NCBI RefSeq assembly: GCF_022288805.1
Contig: NZ_JAKOPM010000009.1
Location: 31,406 to 95,405, forward strand
Length of the DNA stretch: 64,000 bases
Reading direction: 5' to 3'
DNA from: Corynebacterium yonathiae
Lineage (GTDB): Bacteria; Actinomycetota; Actinomycetes; Mycobacteriales; Mycobacteriaceae
The stretch's first letter is position 1; each line of letters opens with the position of its first letter. This document shows positions 8,281-17,175 of this stretch, piece by piece. The notes under the pieces were generated by a model. It worked only from the letters and a program-made list of their open reading frames with translations, did no database searches and was not told the DNA's origin. Made by a program: the position numbers and the translations under genes.

Positions 8281-10854
8281 ATGAGCCAGGAGAAGTTTCG
8301 CAGCCAGCTTTCATCTTTTGCAGACGCAGCGGTATTTCAGGGGATTCCGCACCTGCGCCTCTCCCCAGCTACCCACACTTTGGAGCTGTACCTACCAGCC
8401 TTAACCGCAGGTTATGAGCCAGAGGATCCCCAGTGGTCCGTGTCCGCTCAGCTGCTCGACGACAGCGAGGACACTCGTAAGTTCTACTACGTGGAGGGCG
8501 AGGAGCCCGGGCTGTGGATCAGCATGCCCCACCCCTTTAGCCACCTGAGCGTCTCCTTTGAAGAGCACACCTTGGAATTCGCTGGCGTGGCCAATGGCGG
8601 CTTAGTGCTGGATTCCACCCATCGGCCGCTCGATACCACCGCAGCGATACCTAAGGGCTCATATACCTTCATCGCCCCTGCTGGCACGGAATTCACCAAG
8701 GCTAAGGCCGGCGAGGCTCGCTCACACGGCGCCTGGGAAGGTTGGTCCATCTTCCCGCTAGAGGTGAGTCAGTCCTTCACGGTGGAGGCACCGCAACAAG
8801 AGCCCGCCACCATCAAGGTGTCTGGCAGCCCTGACTTTGCCTGGGATATGGCCGTCAAGTCGCTGCCCAATGCCCACGGGCTGGATGGTGAGCTGGTCTA
8901 TACCCAGTCACCTCGCGTCATCGCCAATACCGAGCTCAGCATGGAGCTGACCTATGTCCCCATGGGTGGGGAAGAAGAGGCCGTGCTGGAAGACGAGCTA
9001 CCGGAGGGCATCCACGAGGTGCTCCCGGCAGACGCCTTCGAAGATCCTTGGGTAGGCCGCTACCGCTTCACCCTGTACAAGGACGAGGAACTGGTAGATA
9101 TCCAGTATCTCAATTTTGCGGAATCACTCCACATGCGAGCTAAGAACGAAGGCCCACGCGGGACTAACTTCCGCTTTATTGATGCCTTGGGCAACCTTTC
9201 GCCCTTTAGCTATGCCTTAGCCTCTGCGCCGGGTAAATCCATCCAGATGGAAAAAGGCCAGCGTGTCTTCGGTGAGGACGAGAGCGTGCGCGAGGAGACC
9301 ATCGGCAGCGAGGCCGGCTATGAGCTGACCTTCCAGGTGGAACCGGCAACGATTCGTACCCGCGTCAAGCGCACCGCGGCCGAGCCCGTGGACTACCTGG
9401 ATAAGCAGGTCATCCTGGCAGATCAGCTCGATGCCGATGCGCTTTTTACCATCCACTCGCCAGAGCCTTTGCCGCTAGCAAAATTCGTGGTCATTGACAA
9501 AAACCAGAAGATTAAGGACCTTGTCACGGCCAATGGCTCTACCGAGGCGGCTACCAGCCTCTCCGTGCCGAACCGCGCGCTGAAGTCTGCGCTGACGAAA
9601 AAGACCTCGCTGGAGCTTTATCTCTTGTGGTCCACGCTCTCCTATGAGGAGTACCTCGAGGGTCTGCCGGAAAAGGAGCGCGCAGCGCACCAAAAGCGTA
9701 GCTTTGAGCGTCGCGTCATGGAATATGAAGCCACTGCAGCCAGCGATCTCATCTATGCCGCCATCGCCACCGTGCGTAAGGCGCCGTTGGTCTCCCGCGC
9801 CACCATCGAGGATGGCATCCTCGTCCCCGAGCAGCCGCACGAAGAAGAGGTTGAGCTACTGGCTTGGGCTTGGCCGCTGGGCAATCCTGCGGGGGAACCG
9901 CAACCGCTTGAGCCCACCGAAGAAGGCTTTGAGCTGCCCGAGGAGCTGCTGGATGCCGGCCACCTCATCGTGGATTTCCGAGAGGACGAACCGGCCAGCG
10001 ACTTAGCCGCGCCGCAGTACCCACCGGCAAGCGCGCTCATCATCTTCCAAGATGGTGAAACCGAAAACACTGAGGGCATGTGGCCCACCTACGCGGCTAT
10101 GCGCCGCCTAGCTCCCAAGGCCAAGGACACCTTCGAGGGAATCATCAAGGAGATCGAAGCCGATCCGCGCGCCAGCGTGGATGCCCTTATGACCGCGGAC
10201 TTTGAGCCGGGCCAGCGCATACGCGCCTTTGTCCGCACCGGATTGGTCTCCCGCGATTTCCGCCGCGAAGAGCCAGCCGGCGAGCCTTCCTCACTACTAG
10301 CAGCGCTTGCCGACGCCGCGCATGACTACGTCGCAGCCCACGGCTCCACCTCGCTCGCGCAGGTGCCGTCCACCGGCGTCGACGATGTCACCCGCCCAAT
10401 GCTGCTGATGAGTGCCACGGGTGAGGCACCCACGCCATCGACAGACAGCGATCAGCTCTGCGATGATGCTCACCGAGTCGCAGCACTACGCGAGTGCTTT
10501 GCCAACGACCTCGCACTCACCCGCCTGGGCACCATCTCCAACCTGCGGAGCACCGCCATGCAGCTGCGCGTGACACTGCAACAACTGGGTGTGGATAAGT
10601 CTGTCCTGCACACTTTGCTAGCGCTGGATGCCTTTGGTGATGGCAATTCGGAGCTCGGCGATTCCGCTTGGATGCCGTTTATCTCCTATGTCTTTGCCAT
10701 TACGGCGCGCGGTGTAGCCAATGGCAAGCTGGCTGACCCCGCTTTCGCCGCCACGCTTGACGGCGCCCTCCCGCAGCTAGCCGAGGCCGTCTCCCTCGCT
10801 CCGCAGCTGTTTTATCGCGATATTCTCACCGCGGAGGCGCTCACACTCAGCTAG
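8281..10854 (+). CDS. Large uncharacterised protein (857 residues)
   Basis: I cannot name this family. The protein is acidic, has no signal peptide or membrane helix, and no nucleotide-binding P-loop is visible. Residues 1-200 and about 240-520 look rich in beta strands (LHLRL/LELYL/WSVSAQLL-type alternation; GSYTFIAPAGTEF; WEGWSIFPLEV; ALFTIHSPEPLPL), suggesting repeated beta-sandwich units. Residues about 480-530 and the last 150 are helical. The general style recalls large accessory proteins that accompany helicases in defence loci, but no helicase or nuclease is nearby, so this is only an impression. It is divergent from leuS and is followed 1 bp later by the MOSC gene, so the two are probably co-transcribed. 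Confidence 0.7.
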   Translation: MSQEKFRSQLSSFADAAVFQGIPHLRLSPATHTLELYLPALTAGYEPEDPQWSVSAQLLDDSEDTRKFYYVEGEEPGLWISMPHPFSHLSVSFEEHTLEFAGVANGGLVLDSTHRPLDTTAAIPKGSYTFIAPAGTEFTKAKAGEARSHGAWEGWSIFPLEVSQSFTVEAPQQEPATIKVSGSPDFAWDMAVKSLPNAHGLDGELVYTQSPRVIANTELSMELTYVPMGGEEEAVLEDELPEGIHEVLPADAFEDPWVGRYRFTLYKDEELVDIQYLNFAESLHMRAKNEGPRGTNFRFIDALGNLSPFSYALASAPGKSIQMEKGQRVFGEDESVREETIGSEAGYELTFQVEPATIRTRVKRTAAEPVDYLDKQVILADQLDADALFTIHSPEPLPLAKFVVIDKNQKIKDLVTANGSTEAATSLSVPNRALKSALTKKTSLELYLLWSTLSYEEYLEGLPEKERAAHQKRSFERRVMEYEATAASDLIYAAIATVRKAPLVSRATIEDGILVPEQPHEEEVELLAWAWPLGNPAGEPQPLEPTEEGFELPEELLDAGHLIVDFREDEPASDLAAPQYPPASALIIFQDGETENTEGMWPTYAAMRRLAPKAKDTFEGIIKEIEADPRASVDALMTADFEPGQRIRAFVRTGLVSRDFRREEPAGEPSSLLAALADAAHDYVAAHGSTSLAQVPSTGVDDVTRPMLLMSATGEAPTPSTDSDQLCDDAHRVAALRECFANDLALTRLGTISNLRSTAMQLRVTLQQLGVDKSVLHTLLALDAFGDGNSELGDSAWMPFISYVFAITARGVANGKLADPAFAATLDGALPQLAEAVSLAPQLFYRDILTAEALTLS

Positions 10855-10855
10855 T

Positions 10856-11497
10856 GTGACAGGCATGCAGGTCATTTCCACCAATGTCGCCGTCCGCCGG
10901 CCGGATCCGAGCGGGCGGCATGAGTTCTCAGGCATCGACAAGAAACCTCAGGATTTTATCGAGCTGGCAGCCCCCGGCCCCAATTATGGAGATGGCTCTG
11001 GCGTCTACGGCGATATAATTGGCGATACCCAACATCATGGCGGCAATGATAAAGCCGTCTATGCCTACGCCCGCGAAGAATTGGATTACTGGCAATCCGA
11101 GCTTTCCCGCCCGCTGGCTTCCGGTTGCTTTGGCGAGAACCTCACCACACAGGGTGTCGATCTGTCCGCTCTACTCATCAACCAACGCCTCCAAATCGGC
11201 ACCGCTGTACTTGAGGTATCCGTGCCCCGCCAGCCTTGTGCCACCTTCGCCGGATGGTTAGGGGAGCGCGGCTGGCTCAAGCGTTGGACCGCGCGCGGCG
11301 ATTGCGGCACCTACTTGCGCATCATTTCCCCTGGCCGCATTCGCCCCGGCGACAGCATCGATTTGGATGCGCCACCCAACCACGAGATCACCATGCGCAT
11401 GGCCTTTGCCGCCAAGATGGGTGACCGTATCCTTGCACGGCGCGTTATCGAGGCCGACTGCTTGCCCGCTCACCAGCAAAATAAGCTTCGCACCTAG
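10856..11497 (+). CDS. MOSC domain protein (YiiM-like)
   Basis: A 213-residue protein read from the GTG at 10856 (ATG at 10865 is an alternative, giving MQVISTNVAV). MOSC domains bind molybdenum cofactor or carry sulfur for it. The conserved cysteine is in SVPRQPCATFAGW near residue 124, matching the R-x-P-C motif of YiiM-type proteins. Other family features are GDTQHHGGNDKAVYAY and GCFGENLT. YiiM proteins reduce N-hydroxylated bases with molybdenum cofactor; whether this one does is unknown. It starts one base after the stop of the 857-residue gene. Confidence 0.85.
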   Translation: MTGMQVISTNVAVRRPDPSGRHEFSGIDKKPQDFIELAAPGPNYGDGSGVYGDIIGDTQHHGGNDKAVYAYAREELDYWQSELSRPLASGCFGENLTTQGVDLSALLINQRLQIGTAVLEVSVPRQPCATFAGWLGERGWLKRWTARGDCGTYLRIISPGRIRPGDSIDLDAPPNHEITMRMAFAAKMGDRILARRVIEADCLPAHQQNKLRT

Positions 11498-11604
11498 CCG
11501 TACACCCTAAACTCTTTTTCGGCGAGTTTTCCGTCCCTGCGCTTAGCGCCATCGCCGGCCTCGAGACTCTTAAACTAGAACCTCACGGTCTACCTAATGC
11601 GAAA

Positions 11605-11636
11605 GCACACCAGCCTCGATGGCTGGTGCGCTTTTA
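11605..11636 (+). terminator. Rho-independent terminator after the MOSC gene
   Basis: Stem CACCAGCC (11608-11615) paired with GGCTGGTG (11621-11628), loop TCGAT, then CGCTTTTAA. It lies about 110 bp after the stop codon. Confidence 0.75.
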
Positions 11637-11665
11637 ATGCTTCAGGCTAAGAGGGGAGTGCCGTG

Positions 11666-12877
11666 TTACTTACCTTCGTCGAAGTGTAGATGGTGCCCCT
11701 TGGCCTTGGGGAAGCGACCGTGCACAAAGAAGTAGTAGATGGCTGCGATGACTACGAGGGCTGCAAGGATGAGGTACATGGTGTCAAAGCCGGTTGCTTC
11801 GACAATGGGGCCTAGGCCGAACGGAGCCAGGCCAATGCCTAGGTCCATCAGGAGGAACATGGTGGAGATACCCGCGCCCATCTGTGCGGTGGGTACCGAG
11901 CGCACAGAGATGGCCTGGCATGCGGGGCTCAGGGTGCCGAAACCCAAGCCGGTGCAGGCGCCTGCAACCACCAGCATGACGTCGTTGGTGGGGAAGCCCA
12001 TGAGGAGCAGAGCGATAATAAAGGCTGCAAGGCCGAGGTACATCACGGCGTTATCGCCCTTATGGTCTTGGATGCGGCCCAAAACAAAGCGCATGATAAG
12101 CATGGTTACCGCATAACCAATAAAGAACAGACCTGCGCCAGTCGCAAGGTCTTCCTTGCGCGCATAAGCGTTGAGATAGGTAACCACACCGGAGTAGGCG
12201 ATTCCGACCAACAACATAAACAGGCCGATGGGAACCACGTTGGGGTGCACGGCATTGCGCAAAGTAAAGGCCGGCTTCTCGGCGGAAACCTCAGCTGGGT
12301 AGCGCAGCACCAAGGCCAGGACCAAAGACACGACATTAGCGCCTAGCGCTACAGCGAAAAGCGTGTTGTAGCCGATGTTATTTGCCAGGAACAGGCCAAG
12401 GGCTGGGCCGAAGGCCGTTGCCAAGGTAGTGCCGAGGGCGAAGTAACCGGTACCCTCCGCGCGGCGCTCGTGCGGAATGACGGATTGCGCCACTGCCATA
12501 AGCGCGGTGGAGGTCAAAGCGTACCCCGTGCCGTGCAGGAAACGGACGACGATGAGAACGGCAACGTTCTGCGCAAAAAAATACGCCACAGCAACAACTG
12601 TGACGAAGACTAGGGAGGTCAAGGCGGCCTTCTTGTGACCTACTCGGTCCACGAGCCAGCCAGAAAAGACGCGCATACACGTCGCACCCAAAACGAAGGC
12701 ACTGGACGCAAAACCACCCACGGTATCCGATGCCCCGAAGCTCTCTACTGCGTAGAGGGCCATGGTGGTCACGGACAGGTAGAAGACCAAAAACTGACAG
12801 AAATTAGCCACCCACGCGAGAACGAACGTGGGCGTAATCAGCTGCGGCTTATCCGCTGCAGATTCTGTAGACGTCAT
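11666..12877 (-). CDS. MFS transporter (12 membrane helices)
   Basis: A 403-residue major facilitator superfamily permease. The chosen start MTSTESAADKPQLI at 12877 has GGAG 7 bases upstream; the longer frame to 12928 adds an unconvincing N-terminus. The motif between helices 2 and 3 is GWLVDRVGHKKAAL, and helix 4 starts RFLHGTGYAL. The overall pattern resembles AraJ/YfcJ-like drug or sugar-efflux permeases. Substrate unknown. It lies downstream of gabD on the same strand but 329 bp away, so it is probably separately transcribed. Confidence 0.85.
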   Translation of the reverse strand: MTSTESAADKPQLITPTFVLAWVANFCQFLVFYLSVTTMALYAVESFGASDTVGGFASSAFVLGATCMRVFSGWLVDRVGHKKAALTSLVFVTVVAVAYFFAQNVAVLIVVRFLHGTGYALTSTALMAVAQSVIPHERRAEGTGYFALGTTLATAFGPALGLFLANNIGYNTLFAVALGANVVSLVLALVLRYPAEVSAEKPAFTLRNAVHPNVVPIGLFMLLVGIAYSGVVTYLNAYARKEDLATGAGLFFIGYAVTMLIMRFVLGRIQDHKGDNAVMYLGLAAFIIALLLMGFPTNDVMLVVAGACTGLGFGTLSPACQAISVRSVPTAQMGAGISTMFLLMDLGIGLAPFGLGPIVEATGFDTMYLILAALVVIAAIYYFFVHGRFPKAKGHHLHFDEGK

Positions 12878-13206
12878 GTACTCACTCCAAATAACAAAAA
12901 GAAAATTCCCTCTCCACGAGCGGGCCATTAGGCCACGCTTCGCAGATGAAGGAAATACAAATTAAATTTTACGGAGAGGAACTATACGCTCTGCAGGTTT
13001 CAAAAGGTTAATCAAAAGACTCTCTTGACCCTCTTCGGCACCGCTTTTTGTACTCCAATGGAAGTAATAACGAGGCTTTGTGCAGGCTAAACAGCCTCGG
13101 GTAGGGAAATATGCCACGTGTTTGACATTGTTTATATTATGAGACCTCGGCCGAGTCCCAAAGGGGACCCAGCCAACCTTTGCGTCTTGGTCAAATGCTA
13201 GCGCTT
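12878..13206. other. Intergenic region between the MFS gene and gabD
   Basis: A 329-bp stretch with no gene. It holds the gabD terminator (13071-13099), a 10-bp palindrome CTCGGCCGAG at 13146-13155 and a GTCCC/GGGAC hairpin at 13155-13168. The MFS promoter should be here, but I cannot place it. Confidence 0.55.
13071..13099 (-). terminator. Probable terminator of gabD
   Basis: CGAGGCT (13071-13077) pairs with AGCCTCG (13093-13099). On the minus strand the stem is followed by TTATTACTT, a weak U tract. Confidence 0.5.
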
Positions 13207-14682
13207 CTAGACATTGGCATAAGGGTCGCGGATACCCAGGTATTGAACTGAGGTATATTCCTCAATACCCTCAGCGCCACCTTCGCGGCCCAAACCGGAT
13301 TGCTTGACGCCACCGAATGGGGCAGCGGCGTTGGAGATGACGCCGGCGTTGAATCCCATCAGGCCGAATTCGAGGCCGTCGGCCACGCGCCACAGGCGGT
13401 CGGAGTCTTCCGTAAACACATAGGACGCAAGACCATATTCCGTCTCGTTTGCTAGCTCTAGGGCTTCCGCCTCCTCGGTGAAGGTAAGGATGGGCGCAAC
13501 TGGGCCGAAGATTTCCTCCTGGGCCACGCGGGTTTCACGTGAAACATTGCTCAGGATCGTGGGGGCATAAAAGTGCCCCTCGCCCTCGCCACGTTTGCCA
13601 CCGGTGATAACGGTGGCGGCCTTTTCCACTGCGTCATCCACTAGGGCAGCAATATTGTCGAGCGCTTTAGCTTCAACGAGGGGACCGCATGTAACGCCTT
13701 CGTCCAAACCATTGCCCACGACGAGCTTATTAAACTCCGCCGCCAACTTTTGCGTAAACTCCTCCGCCACGGACTCGTGCACTAGGAAACGGTTGGCTGC
13801 GGTGCAGGCCTCACCAATATTGCGCATCTTCGCAGCCATGGCTCCCGCTACAGCTTGATCGATATCCGCATCCTCAAAGACGATGAACGGGGCATTACCG
13901 CCCAGCTCCATGGAGGTGCGCAGCACATTATCCGCGGCGCCCTTTAGTAGCGTCTTTCCCACCGGGGTGGAGCCGGTGAAGGAGAGCTTGCGCAGGCGGG
14001 CGTCGGCAAGCAGAGGCTCCGAAATGGCCGAGGCAGAACTTCCAGAGACCACATTGAGCACACCCTTGGGCAGGCCAGCATCGAGCATGGTTTGCGCGAA
14101 GTACTGCGAAGTCAGCGGGGTAAGCTTGGCCGGTTTCAGGACCATGGTGCAGCCTGCCGCAACGGCAGGGGCCACCTTGCGCGTTGCCATCGCGAGGGGA
14201 AAGTTCCACGGGGTAATCAGCAAGCATGGCCCGACCGGCTTGCGGCGTGTGACCATACGCAAAGTGCCCTCCGGAACGGGGGAGTAGCGACCATAGTCAC
14301 GCGTTGCCTCCTCACTAAACCATCGCAGATACTCAGCGCCATAGGTGACCTCACCTTGAGATTCGGCAAGGGGCTTTCCCATTTCAAGGGTCATCAGCGT
14401 CGCGAACTCATCGGCCCGCTCGTGCACCAGCTCGAAGGCCCGGCGGAGGATATTGGCCCGCTCGCGCGGCGTGGTTCGTGCCCACTCATCTTGCACCGCA
14501 CAAGCAGCGTCAAGGGCGGCTACCGCGTCTGCGGAGTTTGCAGATTCTAGCGTGGCTATGGTCTCTCCGGTTGCGGGATTTTCCACCGTGAAAGTTTCAC
14601 CGGACGATGCCTTTCGCCACTCGCCCCCAATCAGAAGTTTGGTAGGAACCTTTGCCAATACCTCGCTCGGATTTGAAGTCAT
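13207..14682 (-). CDS. gabD: NAD(P)-dependent succinate-semialdehyde dehydrogenase
   Basis: A 491-residue aldehyde dehydrogenase that oxidises succinate semialdehyde to succinate (end of the GABA shunt). Seen: TPWNFPLAMATRK near residue 157, FTGSTPVGK near 235, general base Glu in MELGGNAPF (259), and catalytic Cys293 in GEACTAANRF. The length and the LITPWNFP and KQSGLGREGG segments match GabD. A ribosome binding site (AAAGGTGATG) precedes the ATG. No GABA transaminase or permease is adjacent. A perfect parS core lies inside the gene and is translated as VSRET. Confidence 0.88.
   Translation of the reverse strand: MTSNPSEVLAKVPTKLLIGGEWRKASSGETFTVENPATGETIATLESANSADAVAALDAACAVQDEWARTTPRERANILRRAFELVHERADEFATLMTLEMGKPLAESQGEVTYGAEYLRWFSEEATRDYGRYSPVPEGTLRMVTRRKPVGPCLLITPWNFPLAMATRKVAPAVAAGCTMVLKPAKLTPLTSQYFAQTMLDAGLPKGVLNVVSGSSASAISEPLLADARLRKLSFTGSTPVGKTLLKGAADNVLRTSMELGGNAPFIVFEDADIDQAVAGAMAAKMRNIGEACTAANRFLVHESVAEEFTQKLAAEFNKLVVGNGLDEGVTCGPLVEAKALDNIAALVDDAVEKAATVITGGKRGEGEGHFYAPTILSNVSRETRVAQEEIFGPVAPILTFTEEAEALELANETEYGLASYVFTEDSDRLWRVADGLEFGLMGFNAGVISNAAAPFGGVKQSGLGREGGAEGIEEYTSVQYLGIRDPYANV
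13532..13545. other. parS site 1 (inside gabD)
   Basis: Perfect palindrome GTTTCACGTGAAAC, the core of the ParB-binding parS site. The 16-mer is G-core-A. On the gabD strand it encodes VSRET. Confidence 0.93.
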
Positions 14683-14843
14683 TTACATCACCTTTCTTCT
14701 CTTTCTTAATGGATCCAACAGTACCGCACTCGTTTCCCTCAGGTGCGAATACCAATTGCGTTCTTAGAAAGCCAGCTTGCGCCGCGAGAATATTTTTCGG
14801 AAATATCTTCCGCTTTATAGAAATCTGGGTTAGAGTAGCTGAC

Positions 14844-14882
14844 ATGAAGAACATGACTACTACTTGGTGGTGGCTCGCTTAA
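14844..14882 (+). CDS. trpL: trp operon leader peptide
   Basis: A 12-codon ORF, MKNMTTTWWWLA, with three consecutive tryptophan codons (TGG TGG TGG at 14865-14873). Ribosome stalling there when charged tRNA-Trp is scarce would control the hairpins just downstream. It lies 130 bp before trpE. Confidence 0.95.
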   Translation: MKNMTTTWWWLA

Positions 14883-14936
14883 CCCGCGGGCCATTCTTCG
14901 CAACCAATTTTTAGGCTCGCATTCTGCGGGCCTTTT
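14872..14936 (+). promoter_or_regulatory. trp attenuator (segments 1-4)
   Basis: Four complementary segments can be read. Segments 1 (14872-14878) and 3 (14914-14920) are both GGCTCGC. Segments 2 (14886-14892) and 4 (14926-14932) are both GCGGGCC. Thus 1:2 and 3:4 pair (termination) or 2:3 pairs (antitermination), with one G-U wobble each. Segment 1 overlaps the last Trp codon and the end of trpL, so a ribosome stalled at the Trp codons would cover it and free segment 2. Confidence 0.93.
14913..14936 (+). terminator. trp attenuator terminator hairpin (3:4)
   Basis: Stem AGGCTCGC / GCGGGCCT with loop ATTCT, followed by TTT. It forms only when segment 3 is not held by segment 2. Confidence 0.88.
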
Positions 14937-15012
14937 GGCGTTTTGGTGCCTCTGCTCGTGGAAGCTCAACTTTCGTTTCCCCATTCCCCATACCCACCGA
15001 AAGGGCACTGCA

Positions 15013-16530
15013 ATGCCATACACCGCTACCCGCGACATACCCTACGGTAATGATGCGGCCGCCATTTTTGACGGCCTCGCGCAATCGCACGACTCCCTGT
15101 TGCTCGAGAGCGCAGACATTGAGACTAAGAAAAGCCTCAACTGCCTCGCTATCCTAAGGGCAGCACTCAAAGTCACGTGCCACGGCCACAGGGTCGAGGT
15201 ACAGGTCCTCACAAAAGCGGGGGAGACTCTCCTTCCTTCCCTCTGCGATCGGTTCCGCCAGCGCGTAGTTTCACGTGAAACTACTACCGCTGTATTCGAG
15301 TTTTCCCCTTCCGCCCAACCCGACGAGCGGAAGCGACTCCTTGCCGAATCTACCGCTGACATTCTGCGTTTCCTGCAACTGGAGGCCACCTATTCCTCTC
15401 CGTTATTGCCATTCCTAGGAGGCGGATTCGCTTATGATTACCTGGCCACCTTCGAAGATCTGCCCGAGGTCAAAACGGGGGCAAATACCTACCCGGACTA
15501 TGAGTTCCTGATTGCCCAAACGGTCCTTGAGGTAAACCACCTTCAGGGGACTGCACGCATAGAAGGCTGGGATATAGACCAAAGCCGCCTTAACGCGGAA
15601 CTAGATTCCCTAGCGGCGCGGCAAGAGGCTCCACGCCCCACCGCACCACAGAAAGACAAGATCCGTGCGGTGGCTGATACGGATGACGCAGCGTTTCGCG
15701 CGGGCGTTGAAAAGCTCCAACGCAATATCCATGCCGGTGATATCTATCAGGTAGTGCCCGCGCGTTCTTTCACCCTGGAATGTCCGAACGCCCTCGCGGC
15801 CTACCGGGCGCTACGAGAGACCAACCCTTCGCCCTACATGTTTTACGTTCGTGGTGACGGCTATGAACTATTTGGCGCCTCGCCAGAATCCAACCTCAGG
15901 TTTACGCCGGAAGATAGGCAAGTGCAGCTCTATCCCATCGCTGGCACTCGGCCGCGCGGTCTGCGCCGGGACGGCAGTATCAACCATGAACTTGATATCC
16001 GCAATGAACTAGAAATGCGTACCGACCAAAAGGAAATTGCGGAGCACACGATGCTGGTGGACCTAGCACGCAATGATCTCGCACGGGTAGCCGTTCCTCG
16101 TAGCCGCCAAGTGGCAGAGCTATTGCAGGTGGATCGCTACTCCCGTGTTATGCATTTGGTCTCCCGAGTCACAGCGACGCTCCACCCAGATTTCGATGCG
16201 CTCGATGCCTATCGTGCCTGTATGAACATGGGCACCCTGACGGGCGCGCCCAAGCTTCGTGCCACCGAACTAGTGCGTCGAACGGAAGGTACACGGCGCG
16301 GATCCTACGGCGGGGCAGTGGGTTACTTGCGCGGCGATGGTGCCATGGATAACTGCATCGTCATCCGCTCCGCCTACGTCCAAGATGGCACCGCAGTGGT
16401 GCAAGCCGGTGCTGGTGTTGTCAAAGATTCCGTCCCACAGGCCGAGGCCGATGAAACGGTACATAAGGCCTACGCCGTGCTCAATGCCATTGCCGTGGCT
16501 CACGGTGCCGAATTGGAGGTACAACGATGA
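15013..16530 (+). CDS. trpE: Anthranilate synthase component I
   Basis: A 505-residue chorismate-binding enzyme that makes anthranilate with TrpG-supplied ammonia. The start MPYTATRDIPYG at 15013 has GAAAGGG upstream; a longer frame from 14935 would run through the attenuator and is rejected. The N-terminal LLESADI segment and NPSPYMFYV correspond to the tryptophan feedback site. The catalytic part has IAGTRPRG, ELxMRTDQKE, HLVSRV and GAPKLRA. It is first in the operon after the attenuator and overlaps trpG by ATGA. A parS core inside it (15268-15281) is read as VSRET. Confidence 0.97.
   Translation: MPYTATRDIPYGNDAAAIFDGLAQSHDSLLLESADIETKKSLNCLAILRAALKVTCHGHRVEVQVLTKAGETLLPSLCDRFRQRVVSRETTTAVFEFSPSAQPDERKRLLAESTADILRFLQLEATYSSPLLPFLGGGFAYDYLATFEDLPEVKTGANTYPDYEFLIAQTVLEVNHLQGTARIEGWDIDQSRLNAELDSLAARQEAPRPTAPQKDKIRAVADTDDAAFRAGVEKLQRNIHAGDIYQVVPARSFTLECPNALAAYRALRETNPSPYMFYVRGDGYELFGASPESNLRFTPEDRQVQLYPIAGTRPRGLRRDGSINHELDIRNELEMRTDQKEIAEHTMLVDLARNDLARVAVPRSRQVAELLQVDRYSRVMHLVSRVTATLHPDFDALDAYRACMNMGTLTGAPKLRATELVRRTEGTRRGSYGGAVGYLRGDGAMDNCIVIRSAYVQDGTAVVQAGAGVVKDSVPQAEADETVHKAYAVLNAIAVAHGAELEVQR
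15268..15281. other. parS site 2 (inside trpE)
   Basis: Perfect GTTTCACGTGAAAC core, extended to a 20-bp palindrome at 15265-15284. It encodes VSRET in trpE. Confidence 0.94.
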
Positions 16531-17174
16531 GTTCGCCACACATTGTCCTTCTGGATAACTACGATTCCTTTGTTTATAACCTCGTCGATGCCCTAGCCGA
16601 GTTCGATACCACCGTATTTCGCAATACCGTTGCGGTGGAGGAGGTATTGGGGGCTCGGCCCGACATTATCGTGCTTTCCCCCGGCCCCGGCCATCCACGA
16701 GAAGCCGGCTGCATGATGGAGCTTATCGACGCCGCCCTGGGCACCACTCCCATTCTCGGCGTCTGCCTCGGCTTCCAGGCGCTTCTTGAATACCACGGTG
16801 GGGTAGTTGCGCCCTGCGGCCCGGTACACGGGAAATCCGTTCCGATGACTCTCACGCCAGCCGGGGCTCAGCATCCCGTCTTCCACGGCCTTGCCATCGA
16901 TACCGAACCTGGTCAACCGGGTCATCTCGGCACACAAATACCGGTCGCGCGCTACCACTCGCTCGGCTGTACGGATCTCCCGCGCGGAATGCGTTGCCTG
17001 GCGCACACCTCCTCAGATATTGGTGAGGTAGCCATGGCCGCAGAGACGCTCGACGGGAGGGCCCTAGGTGTGCAATTCCACCCAGAGTCCATTCTCACAC
17101 CCACTGGCCCCATCATGCTTGCACGCTGCATTCACCAATTATCTTCCCGCCCCACTATGGAGAAAGAGGACTAA
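16527..17174 (+). CDS. trpG: Anthranilate synthase component II (glutamine amidotransferase)
   Basis: A 215-residue class I glutamine amidotransferase that supplies ammonia to TrpE. The triad is visible: nucleophile Cys in GVCLGFQALLEYHGG, and His and Glu in VQFHPESI. The oxyanion motif LSPGPGHP is present. ATG at 16527 overlaps the trpE stop (ATGA), so the two subunits are translationally coupled. Confidence 0.97.
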   Translation: MSSPHIVLLDNYDSFVYNLVDALAEFDTTVFRNTVAVEEVLGARPDIIVLSPGPGHPREAGCMMELIDAALGTTPILGVCLGFQALLEYHGGVVAPCGPVHGKSVPMTLTPAGAQHPVFHGLAIDTEPGQPGHLGTQIPVARYHSLGCTDLPRGMRCLAHTSSDIGEVAMAAETLDGRALGVQFHPESILTPTGPIMLARCIHQLSSRPTMEKED

Positions 17175-17175
17175 A

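Larger units (their letters stand above)
14683..15012. other. gabD-trp divergent regulatory region
   Basis: 330 bp between gabD (minus) and trpE (plus). It contains a possible trp -10 element TATAGA at 14816-14821, the trpL leader peptide, the attenuator and the trpE ribosome binding site (GAAAGGG, about 15000). Confidence 0.8.

Noticed and set aside
14935..15012. Longer TrpE starting at 14935
   Set aside because: It would begin inside the attenuator T tract; the ATG at 15013 has its own ribosome binding site.
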